Assembly: GCF_001704635.1 (NCBI RefSeq)
Contig: NZ_MAXF01000227.1
Location: 1-39,045, forward strand
Reading direction: 5' to 3'
Source of the DNA: Streptomyces sparsogenes
Lineage (GTDB): Bacteria > Actinomycetota > Actinomycetes > Streptomycetales > Streptomycetaceae
Length of the DNA: 39,045 bases
Of the stretch, positions 8,920 to 16,853 are shown piece after piece; position 1 is the first letter of the stretch, and the number at the start of each line of letters is the position of its first letter. The position numbers and the translations under genes are program-made. The notes beneath the pieces are model-generated. The model ran no database searches. It saw only the letters and a list, made by a program, of their open reading frames with translations, and had not been told where the DNA came from.

Positions 8920-9522
8920 ATGCGTCCGCTCAGTATTGAAGGTGCCTGGCTGGTCGAGACACGGACTTTCGGCGACGAGCGGGGAGAGTTCCAAGAGCTC
9001 TTTCGCGGCGAGCCGTTGAGCGAGACCATCGGCCATGAATTCGGCGTCGCGCAGGTGAATCGCTCCGCCTCCCGCAAGGGTGTTGTGCGAGGCGTGCACT
9101 TCGCCGACGTGCCGCCCGGCCAGGCCAAGTACGTCACCTGTCTCACCGGTGCCGTACTCGATGTCGTGGTCGACATCCGGGTCGGCTCGCCCACCTATGG
9201 AACCTGGGAGACGATCCAGCTGGACGACCCCCGTCGCAGCGTGTATGTCGCGGCCGGGCTCGGGCACGCCTTCATGAGCCTCACCGAAGGTGCCACCGTC
9301 GTTTATCTCACCTCCGAGGGCTACGCACCGCAGCGGGAGCACGCTGTCCATCCCCTGGACCCGCGGCTCGGCATCGCCTGGCCGGCCGGTATCGAGCCCG
9401 TTCTCTCCGAGAAGGACGCGGCGGCACCGGGCCTCGAAGAGCTGGAACGACGCGGAAGGTTGCCCGACTTCGCGGCGTGCGTGACGCTCCATCGGGCGCT
9501 GCGACAGCGGGTCGCCGACTGA
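8920..9522 (+). CDS. strM: dTDP-4-dehydrorhamnose 3,5-epimerase
   Basis: A 200-residue RmlC-type cupin epimerase. It carries RGVHF with the catalytic base His60, and the catalytic-acid Tyr129 (VVYLT). StrM converts dTDP-4-keto-6-deoxy-D-glucose to the L-lyxo 4-keto sugar on the way to dTDP-L-dihydrostreptose, working with StrL. The ATG at 8920 overlaps a GTG at 8917; GAGGAG ends four bases before the ATG. It follows the dead strB2 by 12 bases and is convergent with strL 30 bases away. StrX at 26.8-27.3 kb is a paralogue with a closer match to canonical RmlC numbering. Confidence 0.92.
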   Translation: MRPLSIEGAWLVETRTFGDERGEFQELFRGEPLSETIGHEFGVAQVNRSASRKGVVRGVHFADVPPGQAKYVTCLTGAVLDVVVDIRVGSPTYGTWETIQLDDPRRSVYVAAGLGHAFMSLTEGATVVYLTSEGYAPQREHAVHPLDPRLGIAWPAGIEPVLSEKDAAAPGLEELERRGRLPDFAACVTLHRALRQRVAD

Positions 9523-9552
9523 TGCCCTGGGCGGGACGCTCCGGCGCGGGCC

Positions 9553-10467
9553 TCAGCGTACCGGTACGTGGTCCCCGTCCGCTGGGCGGTGCAGCGTGGG
9601 GAACGCCTCGGCCAGCGCGCTGCGCCAGTCGCGCATCGGGTCCAGCCCGGCGTCCCGCCACCGCTCCTGGCCGAGCACGCTCCAGGCCGGTCGGGCGGCG
9701 GGGCGCGCCAGTTCCCGGCTGCTGATCGGGCGGACCCGGCCGGGGTCGGTGCCGAGCAGCCGGAACACCTCCCGCGCCAGGGTGTACCAGGTCGCCCGGC
9801 CCGAGTTGGTGGCGTGGTAGACGCCGGCGGGCGCCGTGCCGCTCAGCGCCGCGGTGCCGAGCGCGATGAGCCGGTCGGCGAGATCGCCGGTCCAGGTCGG
9901 CCCGCCGTGCTGGTCGTCGACGACTGCCACCGTGTCCTGCTCGGCCGCCAGCCGGATCATCGTGGAGACGAAGTTCGCGCCGCCGGCTCCGTACAACCAG
10001 GCCGTCCGCACCACATAGCCACTGTCCGGCAGCGTGTCGAGCACGGCCCGTTCACCGGCGAGCTTGGTCCTGCCGTACACCGTGCACGGCCCGGGCGGGT
10101 CCTCCTCGCGGTACGGGCGGTCCAGGACTCCGGCGAAGACGTAGTCTGTGGACAGCTGGAGCAGCAGGGCGCCTGTCGCGCGACAGGCCCGGGCGAGATG
10201 TCCGGGGCCCTCTCCGTTCACCTTCATGACCTGTCCGTGCCGGCTCTCCGCGGCGTCGACCGCCGTCCATGCCGCGCAGTTGACGACCACTGCGGGCCGA
10301 TACCGGGCAATGACCGCCCGCGCACCGGCCGGGTCCGTGATGTCGAGGGCGTCGCGGCCGAGCGGGAACACCGGCACCCCCCGTCTTTCGAGGCGTGCGG
10401 TGAGTTCCCGCCCGAGCATGCCGGCGGCGCCGGTGACGAGCCAACCGGTGCTGGACGGCAGGGACAT
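9553..10467 (-). CDS. strL: dTDP-4-dehydrorhamnose reductase / dTDP-L-dihydrostreptose synthase
   Basis: A 304-residue RmlD-family extended SDR. The nucleotide-binding TGAAGMLG is at residues 12-19; the active-site residues are STDYVF (Thr107) and YGRTK (Tyr131, Lys135). In streptomycin producers this enzyme completes dTDP-L-dihydrostreptose from the StrM product. The start at 10467 follows GGAGG-like sequence on the minus strand. It is the last gene of strD-strE-strL, separated from strE by 70 bases. Confidence 0.92.
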   Translation of the reverse strand: MSLPSSTGWLVTGAAGMLGRELTARLERRGVPVFPLGRDALDITDPAGARAVIARYRPAVVVNCAAWTAVDAAESRHGQVMKVNGEGPGHLARACRATGALLLQLSTDYVFAGVLDRPYREEDPPGPCTVYGRTKLAGERAVLDTLPDSGYVVRTAWLYGAGGANFVSTMIRLAAEQDTVAVVDDQHGGPTWTGDLADRLIALGTAALSGTAPAGVYHATNSGRATWYTLAREVFRLLGTDPGRVRPISSRELARPAARPAWSVLGQERWRDAGLDPMRDWRSALAEAFPTLHRPADGDHVPVR

Positions 10468-10537
10468 GGTGATGACCTCCGAGGGCTGGGGGAGCGGCCC
10501 GGCGGCCGCCCCGGGAACGATCCGAACGATCGGACTC

Positions 10538-11527
10538 CTACGCGGACGGGCCGTGCGGCTCGTCGAGCGTCTGCCACCAGGAGCGGTTGGCGCGGTACCA
10601 GGCGACAGTGGCCTCCAGACCGGTACTCAGATCCATCGTGGCGGCGTAGCCGAGTTCGTCGCTGATCCGGCTGTGATCGACCGAGTAGCGGCGGTCGTGA
10701 CCCTTGCGGTCCTCGACGTACTCCACGCTGTCCCAGTCCGCGCCGCAGGCCTTCAGCAGCAGGTCCACCAGGTCCCGGTTGCTGAGCGCGGTGCCCCCGC
10801 CGATGTTGTAGACGCGCCCCGCCCGTCCGCGGGTGCGGACCGCCTCGATGCCGCGTACGTGGTCGTCCACATGCAGCCAGTCCCGGACGTGCAGGCCATC
10901 GCCGTACAGCGGCACCCTGTGCCCGTCCAGCAGCCGGGTGACGAAGCGGGGGATGAGCTTCTCCGGGAACTGGTACGGGCCGTAGTTGTTGGAGCAGCGG
11001 GTGACCCGTACGTCGAGGCCGTGGCTGACGTGCTGGGCGAGGGCGAGCAGATCGGCCGACGCCTTGGAGGCCGAGTAGGGACTGTTGGGACGCAGCGGAT
11101 CGTCCTCGGTCCAGGCCCCGTGCTCCAGCGAGCCGTAGACCTCGTCGGTCGACACCTGCACGAACGGTGCCACGCCGTGCCGCAGCGCCGCATCGAGCAG
11201 AGTCTGGGTGCCGACCACGTTGGTTCGTACGAACGCGGTGGCGTCCAGCAGAGAGCGGTCCACGTGCGACTCGGCGGCGAGATGGACGGCCTGGTCCTGG
11301 TCGGCCATGACCCGGTCCACCAGCGGGGCGTCACAGATGTCGCCCCGGACGAACCGCAGCCTGGGGTGGTCGAGCACGGGGGCGAGATTGGCGAGGCTGC
11401 CCGCGTAGCTCAGGGCGTCCAGCACGGTGACGACAAGATCGGGTGGGCCCTTTGGGCCGAGCAGTGAACGGACGTAGTGGGAGCCGATGAACCCGGCGCC
11501 GCCGGTGATGAGCAGACGTGTGGGCAT
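10538..11527 (-). CDS. strE: dTDP-glucose 4,6-dehydratase
   Basis: A 329-residue RmlB-type SDR. NAD-binding TGGAGFIGSHY is at residues 8-18, the dehydratase residues are STDEVYG (Thr127, Asp128, Glu129), and the YSASK dyad is Tyr151/Lys155. It converts dTDP-D-glucose to dTDP-4-keto-6-deoxyglucose. It is the second gene of the minus-strand strD-E-L unit, 33 bases after strD. The length matches known StrE. Confidence 0.94.
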   Translation of the reverse strand: MPTRLLITGGAGFIGSHYVRSLLGPKGPPDLVVTVLDALSYAGSLANLAPVLDHPRLRFVRGDICDAPLVDRVMADQDQAVHLAAESHVDRSLLDATAFVRTNVVGTQTLLDAALRHGVAPFVQVSTDEVYGSLEHGAWTEDDPLRPNSPYSASKASADLLALAQHVSHGLDVRVTRCSNNYGPYQFPEKLIPRFVTRLLDGHRVPLYGDGLHVRDWLHVDDHVRGIEAVRTRGRAGRVYNIGGGTALSNRDLVDLLLKACGADWDSVEYVEDRKGHDRRYSVDHSRISDELGYAATMDLSTGLEATVAWYRANRSWWQTLDEPHGPSA

Positions 11528-11560
11528 GCGCGGTGTGCCGCCTTGGGTCGGGGACGGTGG

Positions 11561-12628
11561 TCAGGAGGAGATCTGAGCCTTGCTGTGGTCGCCGAGAACG
11601 AGACGGTGGGCATGCGGCACAGGCGGCGCGGGGGTCACCTGGACGTGCCGGCCGATGAGGGACGCCTCGATCCGCCGCACCCCGGAGATGGAGGCGTTGC
11701 GCAGCACGATGGAGAACTCCACCTCGCTGTCTTCCACCAGGCAGCCCTCGGCGATGGAGGTGAAGGGCCCGACGTAGGAGTCGGCGACGACCGTGCGGGC
11801 GCCGATCACCGCGGGGCCGACCACGCGGGAGTTGCGGATGACGGCGCCCTCGTCGACCTGGACGCGTCCGATGAGTTCGCTGCGCTCGTCGACGAGGCCG
11901 TTGCAGCGGGGCTCGACCGTCTCCAGGACCAGCCGGTTGACCTCCAGCATGTCGCTGACGTTGCCGGTGTCCTTCCAGTAGCCGGTGATCAGGGTGGACC
12001 GTACGTCCCGGCCCTCGTCGATCAGCCACTGCAGCGCGTGGGTGATCTCCAGCTCGCCCCGCCAGGACGGCTCGATCGCCCGCACGGCCTCGTGGATCGC
12101 GGAGGAGAAGAGGTAGACGCCGACCAGGGCGAGGTCGCTCTTCGGCCGTGCCGGCTTCTCCTCCAGGCGGCGCACCCGGCCGGATCCGTCCAGTTCGGCC
12201 ACACCGAAGGACCGGGGGTCGGACACCTGGGTGAGCAGCAGATGGGCGTCCGGCCGGTGGGTCCGGAAATGGCGTATGGGGTCGGCGATGCCACCCAGGA
12301 CGAAGTTGTCGCCGAGGTACATCGCGAAGTCGTCGTCGCCCAGATAGGCGTGGGAAATGCGGACGGCGTGAGCGATTCCCAAGGGTTTGTGCTGGGTGAT
12401 GTACGTGATGTCGAGGCAGAATTTCGATCCGTCTCCTACGGCCTCCGTTATTTCGTCGACGGTATCCCCGACCACAATCCCGACGTCAGTTATCCCGGCG
12501 GCGGCGATGGCCTCCAGGCCATAGAAGAGAACGGGTTTGTTGGCGACCGGGACCAATTGCTTGGCCGATGTGTGGGTGATGGGCCGCAAACGGGTGCCGG
12601 CCCCTCCGGCCAGTACGAGCGCCTTCAT
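11561..12628 (-). CDS. strD: glucose-1-phosphate thymidylyltransferase
   Basis: A 355-residue nucleotidyltransferase of the long StrD type. The N-terminal catalytic domain begins MKALVLAGGAGTRLRPIT, with the AKQLVPVANKP sugar/nucleotide-binding loop. The C-terminal third holds hexapeptide-like repeats (VIRNSRVVGPAVIGA and following) forming a left-handed beta helix, which the short RmlA enzymes lack. It makes dTDP-glucose for the dihydrostreptose branch. The start at 12628 is preceded by AGGGAGA; a few codons of extension upstream are possible but lack a ribosome site. It is divergent from strR. Confidence 0.94.
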   Translation of the reverse strand: MKALVLAGGAGTRLRPITHTSAKQLVPVANKPVLFYGLEAIAAAGITDVGIVVGDTVDEITEAVGDGSKFCLDITYITQHKPLGIAHAVRISHAYLGDDDFAMYLGDNFVLGGIADPIRHFRTHRPDAHLLLTQVSDPRSFGVAELDGSGRVRRLEEKPARPKSDLALVGVYLFSSAIHEAVRAIEPSWRGELEITHALQWLIDEGRDVRSTLITGYWKDTGNVSDMLEVNRLVLETVEPRCNGLVDERSELIGRVQVDEGAVIRNSRVVGPAVIGARTVVADSYVGPFTSIAEGCLVEDSEVEFSIVLRNASISGVRRIEASLIGRHVQVTPAPPVPHAHRLVLGDHSKAQISS

Positions 12629-13079
12629 CGCTTTCTCCCTGCGTGACATGAGGCCACGGATGGGCAGGCGGACGTGCGAGATGGCCCGCCGCCGTATGGA
12701 TGGCTGAAAGTCATCCGTCTGTGGCGTGTTTCTTTTCTTGGTGCACTCTCGAGGTGTAAGGGGCGCATGTGTTCCATATCTATTTCTGAGTCCTCTGACG
12801 GCCGGAAACTTTCGGGCGAACGGTAGGCGGAGGTGCTTGTTTGCGTCAGCGATCTCCCCGTCGGCCCCGAGCTGGCTCTTGCTCTTCCCTGGGCCGTGGC
12901 GCCTCGCCTGCCGACGTGGCCGGTTTCAGGCGGGATGCGCCGATCCTGTGAGCCGGCTTTTTCGGCCATTTGCATTTACTTTACCGGCGAAGCGGTCGGT
13001 GATAATCGTACAGCGAGGGAAGTCGGGGGGTGTTCTTTGCGACGCTCAGTGGAATGCCTTTGTGACCGAAAGGTATGTA
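12629..13079 (+). promoter_or_regulatory. strD/strR divergent promoter region with an AdpA-like box
   Basis: This 451-base gap holds no gene. TGGCCGGTTT at 12917-12926 matches the AdpA consensus TGGCSNGWWY at every position. A candidate strR promoter is TTTACC (12980-12985) and TAATCG (13003-13008), 17 bases apart, which would leave a leader of roughly 65 bases before the ATG at 13080; GAAAGG at 13068-13073 is the ribosome site. AdpA activation of strR is established in S. griseus; its use here is inferred from one box. No StrR palindrome is visible in the gap. Confidence 0.45.
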
Positions 13080-14330
13080 ATGGAGCTCAAGCCCAAGGGT
13101 CATGCTCAATCCGATGGCCGTACCGCCGAGACGCCAGAAGAACTCAATGGGAACAGTGCGAAGTTGTCCGGTATCGTCAAAGTTCCGCTTGCTTCTATCC
13201 GGCCGTCGGACTCCCCGCGAAGCGCAGGCGAGAATCCGGAGCATATCCGCGCACTTGCGGAATCCGAAGCGGAACTTCCCCCTATCATCGTGATGCCGTC
13301 CACGATGCAGGTGATCGATGGGATGCACCGACTTCGGGCCACCGAACTCCGGGGCGGGACCGAGATCGACGTGCGGTTCTTCGAGGGCGAGGAGAAGGAC
13401 GCCTTTGTCCTCGCCGTGGAATCCAATATCACCCACGGCCTGCCGCTCAGTCTCGATGATCGCAAGGAGGCGGCGGCGCGGATCCTGCTCAGTCACCCGA
13501 TGTGGTCGGACCGGGCGATCGGGGCGACGACCGGGCTCTCCGCCAAGACGGTGGGTGCGATCCGGGGCCGTTCAACCGAGGGGCTTCCTCAGTCGAACGT
13601 CAGGATCGGCAGGGACGGACGTACCCGTCCCCTCGACCCCACCGAGGGGCGGCGGCTGGCCGGCCGCCTCATGCAGCAGAACCCCTCGGCCCCGCTGCGC
13701 CAGATCGCCGCTGAGGCGGGCGTATCCCTCAGCACCGTCTCCGACGTGCGCAAGCGACTGCAGCGCGGCGAGAGCCCCGTGCCGGAACGGGGAAGGTCGC
13801 GTGCCCAGCCGGACACAGTCACCGAACGGACACCGCGACCGCATCAGCAGCAGGACGACACCGAGGCCGACAGACCGTCCCATGCGTTGATGCTGCGCCA
13901 TCTCAGCCGTGATCCCTCCGTCCGGCTGACCGAGGACGGCAGGGCGCTGTTGCGATGGCTCACCATCGTGGCGGTGCGTCGGCAGGACTGGGAACGGCTG
14001 CTCAGAGGCGTTCCCCCACACCGAATGGAGGCCGTCGCCGAACTGGCGCGAGGCTGTGCCCGGACCTGGCAGCAGGTGGCCGAGCAGCTGGAACGGGCCC
14101 ACGGCGTCGCAGCGGGCCCCGAGGCCGAGGGCACATCGGGCGCCGCGCCGGCCGGAACGGAGGCCGACGACCACACCGTCGGCGCCGACCTCCCAGGATG
14201 CGCGTCCGCCCTGGAATCGCGGCGGTCCGGTGAGGTGACCGTCGCGGTTCCCGGGCCTCCCCGGCGTGCCACGCCGCAGCACGCCGAGGGCTGCTGCGGC
14301 TTTGCCTCCCGCGCGTCGCCGCGCGAGTGA
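13080..14330 (+). CDS. strR: StrR pathway-specific transcriptional activator
   Basis: A 416-residue ParB/Sulfiredoxin-like DNA-binding regulator. The ParB-type N-terminal domain is at residues about 36-105 (VPLASIRPSD to IDGMHRLRATEL). A first helix-turn-helix is at about 143-163 (SDRAIGATTGLSAKTVGAIRG) and a second at about 197-218 (LRQIAAEAGVSLSTVSDVRKRL). StrR activates streptomycin operons through GTTCGA-type palindromes, several of which are in this window. The ATG at 13080 follows GAAAGG; the upstream open frame has no similarity or ribosome site. It is longer than the S. griseus protein as I recall it (about 350 residues); the extra is a low-complexity C-terminus. It contains no TTA codon. 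Confidence 0.93.
   Translation: MELKPKGHAQSDGRTAETPEELNGNSAKLSGIVKVPLASIRPSDSPRSAGENPEHIRALAESEAELPPIIVMPSTMQVIDGMHRLRATELRGGTEIDVRFFEGEEKDAFVLAVESNITHGLPLSLDDRKEAAARILLSHPMWSDRAIGATTGLSAKTVGAIRGRSTEGLPQSNVRIGRDGRTRPLDPTEGRRLAGRLMQQNPSAPLRQIAAEAGVSLSTVSDVRKRLQRGESPVPERGRSRAQPDTVTERTPRPHQQQDDTEADRPSHALMLRHLSRDPSVRLTEDGRALLRWLTIVAVRRQDWERLLRGVPPHRMEAVAELARGCARTWQQVAEQLERAHGVAAGPEAEGTSGAAPAGTEADDHTVGADLPGCASALESRRSGEVTVAVPGPPRRATPQHAEGCCGFASRASPRE
13570..13598. promoter_or_regulatory. intragenic StrR-like palindrome in strR
   Basis: GTTCAACCG (13570-13578), an 11-base spacer, and CAGTCGAAC (13590-13598) keep the exact 9-11-9 layout. The right arm is perfect; the left arm deviates from GTTCGACTG at two positions. 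It sits about 490 bases inside the strR coding sequence. Internal StrR sites in strR have, to my recollection, been described in other producers. Confidence 0.6.
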
Positions 14331-14353
14331 CCCCCGGCCAGGTTCGGGGAAGA

Positions 14354-14376
14354 CGCCCCTGAAGACCAAAGGGGCG
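14354..14376. terminator. hairpin between convergent strR and strT
   Basis: CGCCCCT (14354-14360) pairs with AGGGGCG (14370-14376) over a 9-base loop, in the 95-bp gap between the two stop codons. An overlapping longer GC-rich pairing (14371-14377 with 14400-14406) is also possible. There is no T-run, so termination is inferred from position only. Confidence 0.35.
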
Positions 14377-14425
14377 GGAAAGCAGTGACCACCGCTGCCC
14401 CGCCCCGTCCCCGCAGGGCGGCCGG

Positions 14426-15385
14426 TCACACCCCGCGAGGCGCTCCCGTGCCGTGCTCCAGCCACTCCCGCTCCGCCTCGTTGAGCCGGTGCCCGGCCGC
14501 CGTCATCGAGTCGCGCACCTCATCCGGCTGCCGCGGCCCGATCAGCGCGACGACCGGGAACGGCTGGGACAGCGTCCAGGCGAGCGCGATCCCCGTCGAC
14601 GAGATGCCCTTCTGCTCGGCGAGCGTCCGCGCCCGACGCAGCCGCTCTGTGTTCGGCTCGCTGTACCAGCTCTCCGCGAGGGGACTCGTACGCAATTCGG
14701 CGGGGTCCGCCAGGGCGTGCGCCCCGCGTCCCTGGCTTGCCCACGGGTACAGCGTCACCCTGTTCTCGGCGAGCCAGGACCGCCAGTGGGCGTCATGGGC
14801 GCTCACCGTTCCCGGATAGATGGGGCGCACCATGTCGATCAGGCTGAACTGATTGCTCACACCTGCGGGCGCCGGAAGACCGTGCTCCTGGGCGTAGGAG
14901 ACGGCCTCCCGGAGCCGGTCCAGCGACCAGTTCGACATGCCGTACGCACCGATCAGTCCGCGCTCCACGAGATCCGCCAGCACGGTCACGAACTCACCGA
15001 CCGGCACCTCGAGGTTGTCGCGGTGCAGCATGTACAGGGCCGCGCCGCCCCTTTCCATACGGTCGAGGCTCTCGGCGAGCTGCGCCTCCACCCGGTCCGG
15101 CAGACACTCCGGCGTGTGCGCGCCCTTGGCCAGCACCCACACCTCCTTCTCCACACCACGGGACTTCGCCCAGGCGCCGAAGACGCGTTCGCAGCAGCCG
15201 GGGCCGTACGCGTGCCCGTACAGCCACGCGGTGTCGAAAGCGCGGCCGCCGCGCTCCCAGTAGGCGTCGTACACCGGAAAGGCCCGCTCGTTCTGCCCGA
15301 AGGCGGAGGTGCCGAGCAGCAGCGGCGGCCCGGCATCGACGGCAGGCGAGGCTCCGGTGGGGACGGGCAGCGGGGCAGAGGACAT
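14426..15385 (-). CDS. strT: aldo/keto reductase-family oxidoreductase
   Basis: A 319-residue aldo/keto reductase. The catalytic tetrad is visible: Asp51 and Tyr56 (FDTAWLYG), Lys87 (VLAKGAH) and His121 (LYMLHRD). The NADP-binding end includes ALIGPRQPDEV. By neighbourhood (strK-strS-strT order) it matches StrT of streptomycin clusters, whose substrate is not established; proposals place it in N-methyl-L-glucosamine formation or late redox. The start at 15385 follows AGGAGAG. It is separated from strS by 182 bases that hold no recognisable gene. Confidence 0.8.
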   Translation of the reverse strand: MSSAPLPVPTGASPAVDAGPPLLLGTSAFGQNERAFPVYDAYWERGGRAFDTAWLYGHAYGPGCCERVFGAWAKSRGVEKEVWVLAKGAHTPECLPDRVEAQLAESLDRMERGGAALYMLHRDNLEVPVGEFVTVLADLVERGLIGAYGMSNWSLDRLREAVSYAQEHGLPAPAGVSNQFSLIDMVRPIYPGTVSAHDAHWRSWLAENRVTLYPWASQGRGAHALADPAELRTSPLAESWYSEPNTERLRRARTLAEQKGISSTGIALAWTLSQPFPVVALIGPRQPDEVRDSMTAAGHRLNEAEREWLEHGTGAPRGV

Positions 15386-15567
15386 GTGCTCTCCTGATTC
15401 TCCTGTTGACGCGTGATGGCATCTGATGGCGCGGGCGTGCGGACGTGACCCGGACGCCCGCGCCGCCCGGCCCGGACCGGGCGCGACGAGGTGAGGGCGC
15501 CGCGAACCGTCCCGCCTGCGTGGCAGGCAGCGGCCGGGCACGGCGCCCATAGGTCACCCCGACCAGA

Positions 15568-16713
15568 TCACTCTGAGAACGCCCTGCGGACCTCATCCGC
15601 GATGTGGTCCAGGTGCTGCTCCATGAGGCCGGGGTGCGACGGCAGCGCGAGCAACTCCTGCGACAGCCGTTCCGCCACCGGCAGCGACATCGACCGGTGC
15701 TCGGCGAAGGCGGGCTGCTTGTGCAGCGGGAACGGATAGCGAAGCAGGACCGGAACGCCCCGGGAGCGCAGGGTCGCCGCGATCTCGGCCGCGGGCGGTC
15801 GTCCGTGCCCCGGGACCGCGCGCACGACGTATTTCCAGAAGGCGTGCACCGTGTTCTCCGGCTCGACGGGCAGTTCCAGACCCTCGACATCCGCCAACCG
15901 CTCGGACAGGTAACCGGCATTGCGCCTGCGCGCATCGACCATCTCGTCCAGGCGGGAGTGCTGGCTGAGGCCGATCGCGGCCTGCACCGCGGTCAACCGG
16001 TGGTTGTAGCCCACCTCGTGGGCCCAGATCAGACCGGGGCGGCCCTCGATGGGGCCCTCGCCATGGCTGCGCAGCCGTCGGACGCGCTCGGCGTACACGG
16101 GATTGTCCGTCAGTACGGCGCCGCCCTCACCGCCGGAGGTGATCACCTTCTGCTCGAAGAGGCTGACGCACGCCAGATCACCGAAGCCGCCCACCGGCCG
16201 TCCGCCGATGGCGGTGCCCAGCGCCTGCGCCATGTCCTCGACCAGCGGGACGCCGGCGTCCGCGGCGAGTGCGGACAGGGCGCTCATGTCGGCGGCGACG
16301 CCGTTGATGTGCACGACGACGATCGCCTTGGTCCGCTCGGTGAGCAGGGACTTCACCGAATCCGGATCCAGACAGTGAGTGTCGGGAGTGACATCGGCGA
16401 AGACCGGGCGGGCTCCGAGATAGGTCACAGGGCTCGCCGAACCGATGAAGGTGTGGGCCGGCACGATCACTTCGTCGCCCGGCCCGACATCGAGGGCGTG
16501 CAGCGCCAGATGGACCGCTGCGGTGCCGGTGGACACCGCGACCGCGTGCTCGACCTGCTGGCCGGCGGCCAGCGCTCGCTCGAATTCCTCGACGACGGGG
16601 TTGCCCAGCCCCACCAAACGGTTTGAACGCAGTGCCGCGACCGCGGCCTCGATGTCGCCGTCCGACAGCTGCGGCCACCGGGGTAATTCCTGGAAAGAAC
16701 TCAAAGCACACAC
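15568..16713 (-). CDS. strS: DegT/DnrJ/EryC1 aminotransferase StrS
   Basis: A 381-residue PLP aminotransferase, the third of this family in the window. The PLP Lys is residue 189 in SLFEQKVITSGGEGGA; PLVEDMAQALG is the cofactor-binding Asp segment. It probably aminates a keto-sugar or keto-cyclitol; StrS is often linked to the N-methyl-L-glucosamine branch, but its substrate is not proven. The GTG at 16713 directly abuts AAGG, so a TTG at 16704 (giving MSSFQELPRW) is an alternative start with better spacing. Codon 10 is TTA. It lies between strT and strK on the same strand. Confidence 0.84.
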   Translation of the reverse strand: MCALSSFQELPRWPQLSDGDIEAAVAALRSNRLVGLGNPVVEEFERALAAGQQVEHAVAVSTGTAAVHLALHALDVGPGDEVIVPAHTFIGSASPVTYLGARPVFADVTPDTHCLDPDSVKSLLTERTKAIVVVHINGVAADMSALSALAADAGVPLVEDMAQALGTAIGGRPVGGFGDLACVSLFEQKVITSGGEGGAVLTDNPVYAERVRRLRSHGEGPIEGRPGLIWAHEVGYNHRLTAVQAAIGLSQHSRLDEMVDARRRNAGYLSERLADVEGLELPVEPENTVHAFWKYVVRAVPGHGRPPAAEIAATLRSRGVPVLLRYPFPLHKQPAFAEHRSMSLPVAERLSQELLALPSHPGLMEQHLDHIADEVRRAFSE

Positions 16714-16853
16714 CCTTCAGGTCCATGGAGAACTTTTCGGGAGGGGCGGAAATCCGCTTCCGTCGGACCATGCTGAAGGGGGCGCTGTAATTCTTCAACC
16801 TGGGTGTCCGAAAGGGATTTCGATAGCGCATTAAGAGGTGGGGATCGCCGAAT

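Noticed and set aside
15386..15567. GC-rich inverted repeat near 15450-15475 between strS and strT
   Set aside because: Short stem of common G/C runs without a T-tract, lying between co-directional genes; not strong enough to call.
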